Source: Firmicutes bacterium UBA1702
Lineage (GTDB): Bacteria; Bacillota; Clostridia; Peptostreptococcales; Anaerovoracaceae
Reading direction: 5' to 3'
DNA length: 9,684 nucleotides
Assembly (NCBI GenBank): GCA_002320005.1
Contig: DCJK01000044.1
Span: 1-9,684 of the forward strand
The translations under genes and the position numbers were made by a program. This document shows, piece after piece, positions 6,818 through 9,684 of the stretch; the first letter of the stretch is position 1, and every line of letters starts with the position of its first letter. The notes under the pieces were generated by a model. It did no database searches. It saw only the letters and a list, made by a program, of their open reading frames with translations, and was not told the DNA's origin.

Positions 6818-6861
6818 AAAACCCAAAAGCCCGGTGAATATCCACCGGGCTTTTGGGTTTT
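6818..6861 (-). terminator. strong intrinsic terminator of nhaC
   Basis: A perfect 19-base-pair stem (6818-6836 paired with 6843-6861) closes a six-base loop. Its GC core (GCCCGGTG) is followed on the minus strand by TTTTGGGTTTT and another T-rich stretch. It begins 35 bases past the nhaC stop and separates nhaC from the left regulator gene, so the two are unlikely to share a transcript. The A-run on its other side would also allow function on the plus strand. Confidence 0.9.
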
Positions 6862-6896
6862 GTGATTCCCGAAATAAATTATGAGAACTTTTTGAT

Positions 6897-8387
6897 TTAG
6901 GCTTCCAGAGCTTTCAGTGCGGCTTCCTTTTCTTCTTCTCTTTCTCTTAAAATCTTCTGGTACTCTTCATCTGTCATCTTCGTCATTGTTATTCCTGTGT
7001 AACCGAAGATTACCGATACAATAGGATTTACCCAGTTAAGTACTGCATAAGGCACGTAGGCGCTGTTTACTCCAAGGAACTGTCTCATGGTTGCACCGCA
7101 GGTATTCCATGGGAAGAAGTTGGAAGTGATAGTTCCGCAGTCTTCGAGACATCTGGAGAGATTCTTCGGTGCCAGTTTTCTGTCTTCGAAGGCCTCTTTA
7201 AACATCCTGCCCGGCAGCACCAGCGACAGATACTGGTCGCAGCATACAGCATTTACAATCAGACATGACAGCTCGGTGGCGAGGACAAGGCCTCCGGTTC
7301 CCTTGGCAACTTTCAGCATAAGTCCTGCAATAGCTCCCATCATTCCCGTGCAGTCCATAATTCCACCGAAGCACATTGCGCATATTATGATGGAAATGGT
7401 CCACATGAAGCCCTGCATTCCGCCGCATGACAGCAGATCAGACAGCTGTGAGATTACCGGGGATGCATCCTCGCCCACATTCCCCAGTTCAATACCGTTA
7501 TTGAGGATATTAAATATATTTTCCGTCAGATTTCCGTCAATGGCTGTTTCAATGTGTTTTTTGTTGAGGAACATCAGAGGAACAGCTACAAAAACTCCGC
7601 CTATGAGGCCCGGAATTGCAGGCAGTTTAAAGGCTACCATAGCAATTACCACCAGCGGAGGTATCAGCGCCCAGAGGCTTATGTTGGAAGAATCTGCAAT
7701 GAAGTTCGTTACTTCTTTTACTACTCCCAGATCAACCACATTATCAGAAGCAAACATGAATCCCATAACTGCATAAGCAATCAATGCGATGGCCATGGAA
7801 GTTCCCGTAGTGTAGACCATGTGCTTGATGTGGTCAAACAGAGTTGAACCTGCCATAGCCGGTGCCAGGTTTGTAGTGTCGGAAAGCGGTGACATCTTGT
7901 CGCCAAAATAAGCTCCGGATACTACAGCTCCTGCAGTCATGTATGTAGGGAAGCCTAAAGCGGTTCCTACACCGATAAGCGCCACACCCATTGAACCGGC
8001 CGTTGACCAGGACGAACCTGTAGCCAGCGATACGATGGAACATAGAATACATGCTGTAAACAGGAATACCTTAGGACTGATTACTTTTATTCCGTAATAC
8101 ATCATTGAAGGGATAGTTCCGGCTGCCATCCAGGAAGCGATCAGGCATCCGAGGATAGCCAGAATAAGTATGGCCTGCATAGACCTGTTGATGGATGCCA
8201 GCATACCCTGCTCCAGATATGCCCACTTCCAGCCGTTGGCTACAGCCACAATTCCGGCTACTATGGCTGCAAGAATAAGTGCTATATGCGGCTCTCCGCC
8301 TGAATCTTTTACTATGGACCAGATCAGGAACGCGACCATGGCCAGCATGACAACAAAACATTGCCACATAGGAATTTTTCTACCCAT
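6897..8387 (-). CDS. nhaC: NhaC-family Na+/H+ antiporter
   Basis: This 496-residue integral membrane protein should exchange sodium for protons across the cytoplasmic membrane, supporting pH and sodium homeostasis. About ten or more hydrophobic segments span the sequence. The NhaC-family signature GDKMSPLSDTTNL (162-174) holds the acidic and polar residues expected to bind the cation. SLATGSSWSTAGSMG (120-134), VCCDQYLS (381-388) and DCGTITSNFFPWNTCGATM (416-434) are further conserved polar stretches. The family also includes malate-sodium/lactate-proton exchangers (MleN), so an organic acid substrate cannot be excluded. The C-terminal 30 residues (TDEEYQKILREREEEKEAAL and on) are charged and probably a cytoplasmic helix. 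The start at 8387 has AGGAGG eight bases upstream. The gene appears monocistronic, with its own promoter and terminator, and is flanked on both sides by paralogous membrane-bound LuxR-type regulators. Confidence 0.9.
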   Translation of the reverse strand: MGRKIPMWQCFVVMLAMVAFLIWSIVKDSGGEPHIALILAAIVAGIVAVANGWKWAYLEQGMLASINRSMQAILILAILGCLIASWMAAGTIPSMMYYGIKVISPKVFLFTACILCSIVSLATGSSWSTAGSMGVALIGVGTALGFPTYMTAGAVVSGAYFGDKMSPLSDTTNLAPAMAGSTLFDHIKHMVYTTGTSMAIALIAYAVMGFMFASDNVVDLGVVKEVTNFIADSSNISLWALIPPLVVIAMVAFKLPAIPGLIGGVFVAVPLMFLNKKHIETAIDGNLTENIFNILNNGIELGNVGEDASPVISQLSDLLSCGGMQGFMWTISIIICAMCFGGIMDCTGMMGAIAGLMLKVAKGTGGLVLATELSCLIVNAVCCDQYLSLVLPGRMFKEAFEDRKLAPKNLSRCLEDCGTITSNFFPWNTCGATMRQFLGVNSAYVPYAVLNWVNPIVSVIFGYTGITMTKMTDEEYQKILREREEEKEAALKALEA

Positions 8388-8424
8388 AAATAATTCCTCC
8401 TATAAAATCAAATAAAATAACTTC

Positions 8425-8440
8425 GGCAGGGTATCCCGCC
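8425..8440 (-). other. hairpin near the predicted 5' end of the nhaC transcript
   Basis: On the minus strand GGCGGG, ATA, CCC-T-GCC forms a six-base-pair GC stem with one bulged base. It lies directly after the predicted transcription start (near 8442), about 25 bases ahead of the ribosome binding site. A hairpin at the extreme 5' end could protect the mRNA; a regulatory role is speculative. Confidence 0.35.
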
Positions 8441-8448
8441 ATGGATAG

Positions 8449-8477
8449 AATATATGCACTTGATCAATGTTTTGCAA
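8449..8477 (-). promoter_or_regulatory. sigma-A-type promoter of nhaC
   Basis: On the minus strand TTGCAA (8477-8472) and TATATT (8454-8449) are separated by exactly 17 bases. The predicted transcript would have a leader of about 55 bases before the nhaC ATG. The eight-base palindrome TTGATCAA (8460-8467) sits in the spacer and could be an operator half or chance. Confidence 0.55.
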
Positions 8478-8541
8478 TTACACCGGAGGGTGATTTCTTA
8501 TAAACCCTTATGCTAACCTGAAAGTAAATTAATGCTCCGTA

Positions 8542-8572
8542 AAGACTTTATCCTGCTGACGTGTAAAGTCTT
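8542..8572. promoter_or_regulatory. inverted repeat upstream of nhaC, candidate operator
   Basis: AAGACTTTA (8542-8550) and TAAAGTCTT (8564-8572) are perfect reverse complements separated by 13 bases, with arm centres 22 bases apart, about two helical turns. The repeat lies about 100-130 bases upstream of the predicted nhaC start of transcription. No T-run follows it, and the right regulator gene already has its own terminator next to it. A dimeric activator could bind here; the flanking LuxR-type proteins are the obvious candidates, but this is inference. Confidence 0.4.
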
Positions 8573-8583
8573 CTGCAAAAATA

Positions 8584-8620
8584 AAAACAGCACCATCCTT
8601 TGCTGGAATGATGCTGTTTT
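8584..8620 (-). terminator. intrinsic terminator of the right LuxR-type gene
   Basis: AAAACAGCA (8584-8592) pairs with TGCTGTTTT (8612-8620), and the stem continues as CAT/ATG and CC/GG across a mismatch and a bulge to a six-base loop. On the minus strand it is followed by TTTTTATTTTT. It lies about 20 bases past the stop of the right regulator gene, so that gene and nhaC are probably transcribed separately. Confidence 0.85.
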
Positions 8621-8642
8621 AAATATCTCTTATCAATAGGAA

Positions 8643-9623
8643 TCAGGCGCCTTTTGTTTTTTCATGTTCTTCTGAATCTCCGCCTGCTGCCTCTCCTCTT
8701 ATCAGGCGGACAGCCTGCACTCTGTTGCTGACACCGAGTTTCCTGTATAGATTAGACGCGTGAACCTTTACTGTGTTTGTAGAAAGAAAAAGGGCATCGG
8801 CTATCTCATTATTATTTTTCCCCTGGTAAAGAAGCATTGCTATTTCCTGTTCTCGGCTGCTGAGGCCTTTCTCTGATGCTATTTTGTCAAGGCGCATCTC
8901 AATAGTTTCCGGAGTCTCCTCATCCGAGACAATCCTGCATGAGTTCATCACGAAAACTGCATTGAGAATATTAAATATCAGCCAGAATATAAGATATATT
9001 TCCTTGTCATTTTTGAAATAGTCCCATGTGGTTCTGGAATCTATTATGCTCATGGTAACCACAATGCACAAAAAAATAAATACAATATTGTATATGATCA
9101 GATAGGCATCTACTATACGACTTTCTGTTTTTCTCATTATTTTGTGCATGTACTTTACACTGAAATATGCATCTGCGCCCAAGGGGAGTATATTGAGAAA
9201 GGTCATGAGCATCATATACACTTTTTCAGACATCCATATCAGATCAGTGGTATAAAGAGTATCCGTCCAAAGTATCACAGTGGCCACCGACATAAAGAAT
9301 ACTATAATCCAACTGCTTTTCTTTTCACCTGCATAGTCTCTCTCCATGGCTATCAGAAAATAGGCCAGTGCAACCTCCAGTACATTCTCTAATATATATA
9401 TCCACTCCACATTGTCAGGGCCTATCTCATAACGAAGAAACACGATAAGGAAATCACACATGTTGAAAACGACAATCAAGGCAAGAAAAACACCTGTATT
9501 TCTGCTCTTGACCATGTCGTTGTTTACAGAAAGATTTTTGATGCTTATCATGGTCTGCATGGCAAAAGGTATAACACCAACCATTATGGTAACTATGTAT
9601 GCCAGTTGAATAATCTGCATCAT
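8643..9623 (-). CDS. membrane-bound LuxR-family transcriptional regulator (right paralogue)
   Basis: This 326-residue protein has the same plan as the regulator at 5756-6715: seven predicted membrane helices (near 6-24, 44-63, 74-92, 105-123, 136-154, 172-192, 210-227) and a LuxR-type DNA-binding domain (about 253-306). The latter shows LSSREQEIAMLLYQGKNNNE (254-273) and LFLSTNTVKVHASNLYRKLG (278-297). The two align almost without gaps. Residues 193-210, IIDSRTTWDYFKNDKEIY, are identical in both and lie in the loop before helix 7, predicted to face outside. The C-terminus adds a hydrophilic tail (GGDSEEHEKTKGA) absent from the paralogue. Two ATGs are adjacent; the first (9623) is preferred because it aligns with the paralogue's start and has GGTGA seven bases upstream. 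Signal and targets are unknown. Confidence 0.85.
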   Translation of the reverse strand: MMQIIQLAYIVTIMVGVIPFAMQTMISIKNLSVNNDMVKSRNTGVFLALIVVFNMCDFLIVFLRYEIGPDNVEWIYILENVLEVALAYFLIAMERDYAGEKKSSWIIVFFMSVATVILWTDTLYTTDLIWMSEKVYMMLMTFLNILPLGADAYFSVKYMHKIMRKTESRIVDAYLIIYNIVFIFLCIVVTMSIIDSRTTWDYFKNDKEIYLIFWLIFNILNAVFVMNSCRIVSDEETPETIEMRLDKIASEKGLSSREQEIAMLLYQGKNNNEIADALFLSTNTVKVHASNLYRKLGVSNRVQAVRLIRGEAAGGDSEEHEKTKGA

Positions 9624-9658
9624 ATTAAAATCACCGCTTTTCTTTCTATAATATATAT

Positions 9659-9664
9659 ATTATA
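9659..9664 (-). promoter_or_regulatory. possible -10 element for the right LuxR-type gene
   Basis: On the minus strand a perfect TATAAT lies about 35 bases before the ATG, within a long alternating AT stretch (9647-9664) that offers other TATATT-like choices. Any -35 element would overlap the T-run and GC palindrome at the window edge, and no good match is seen, so the assignment is weak. Confidence 0.35.
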
Positions 9665-9667
9665 CAT

Positions 9668-9682
9668 AAAAAAACGGCGCCG
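9668..9682 (-). terminator. possible partial terminator at the window end
   Basis: On the minus strand the GC palindrome CGGCGCCG (9682-9675) is followed by seven Ts (9674-9668). This looks like the 3' half and T-tail of an intrinsic terminator for a leftward gene whose body lies beyond the window. The rest of the stem is not visible. Confidence 0.3.
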
Positions 9683-9684
9683 AT

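Noticed and set aside
7087..7776. 229-residue open frame on the plus strand opposite nhaC
   Set aside because: It is antisense to the conserved NhaC coding sequence, its translation looks like a low-complexity shadow, and there is no ribosome binding site or family similarity.
8460..8467. FNR/CRP-type operator (TTGATCAA)
   Set aside because: The half-sites TTGAT and ATCAA overlap, without the four-base spacer required by that family. It is kept only as an unexplained palindrome.
8480..8580. Small coding gene between nhaC and the right regulator
   Set aside because: GGAGGG around 8484-8490 resembles a ribosome binding site, but the only following ATG (around 8510) runs into a stop within three codons.

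Overview
The window looks like chromosome of an endospore-forming member of the Clostridia (Bacillota). The evidence is a GerA/SpoVAF-type spore germination protein, the long (552-residue) clostridial form of glutamyl-tRNA synthetase, an NhaC-type sodium/proton antiporter, strong AGGAGG-like ribosome binding sites, T-tailed hairpin terminators and AT-rich intergenic DNA. I cannot name a genus from this stretch alone; the gene content would suit a gut or oral anaerobe of the Eubacteriales/Anaerovoracaceae kind (inference).

Layout from left to right. Positions 33-427 (+) hold a frameshifted, truncated relic of a YhcG/DUF1016 nuclease gene. It is followed by a hairpin terminator (404-437) and an unexplained 63-bp inverted repeat (482-544). 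Positions 3935-568 (-) form a two-gene unit: a SpoVAF-like germination membrane protein, then, 38 bases downstream, a long-chain acyl-CoA synthetase. Divergent from this unit is gltX (4039-5697, +), with its own sigma-A-type promoter and a hairpin terminator at 5703-5745. That terminator lies between converging genes and can serve both. The right half, all on the minus strand, holds three separately transcribed genes: a membrane-bound LuxR-type regulator (5756-6715), nhaC (6897-8387) and a second membrane-bound LuxR-type regulator (8643-9623). Clear terminators follow nhaC and the right-hand regulator, and promoter-like elements precede all three genes.

How the genes may work together. The SpoVAF-like protein and acyl-CoA synthetase are probably co-transcribed, which hints at a spore- or membrane-related role for the synthetase. 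gltX is an independent housekeeping gene. The two regulators are paralogues (about half their residues identical by eye) with seven predicted membrane helices and a C-terminal LuxR DNA-binding domain. They flank the antiporter and share an 18-residue identical loop predicted to face outside the cell. Together with nhaC they could form an envelope-sensing module for ion or pH homeostasis. This is inference from context and is the most interesting part of the window. No RNA genes, CRISPR array, intact mobile element or riboswitch was recognised. No gene-free stretch exceeds 300 bases; the longest is 8388-8642.
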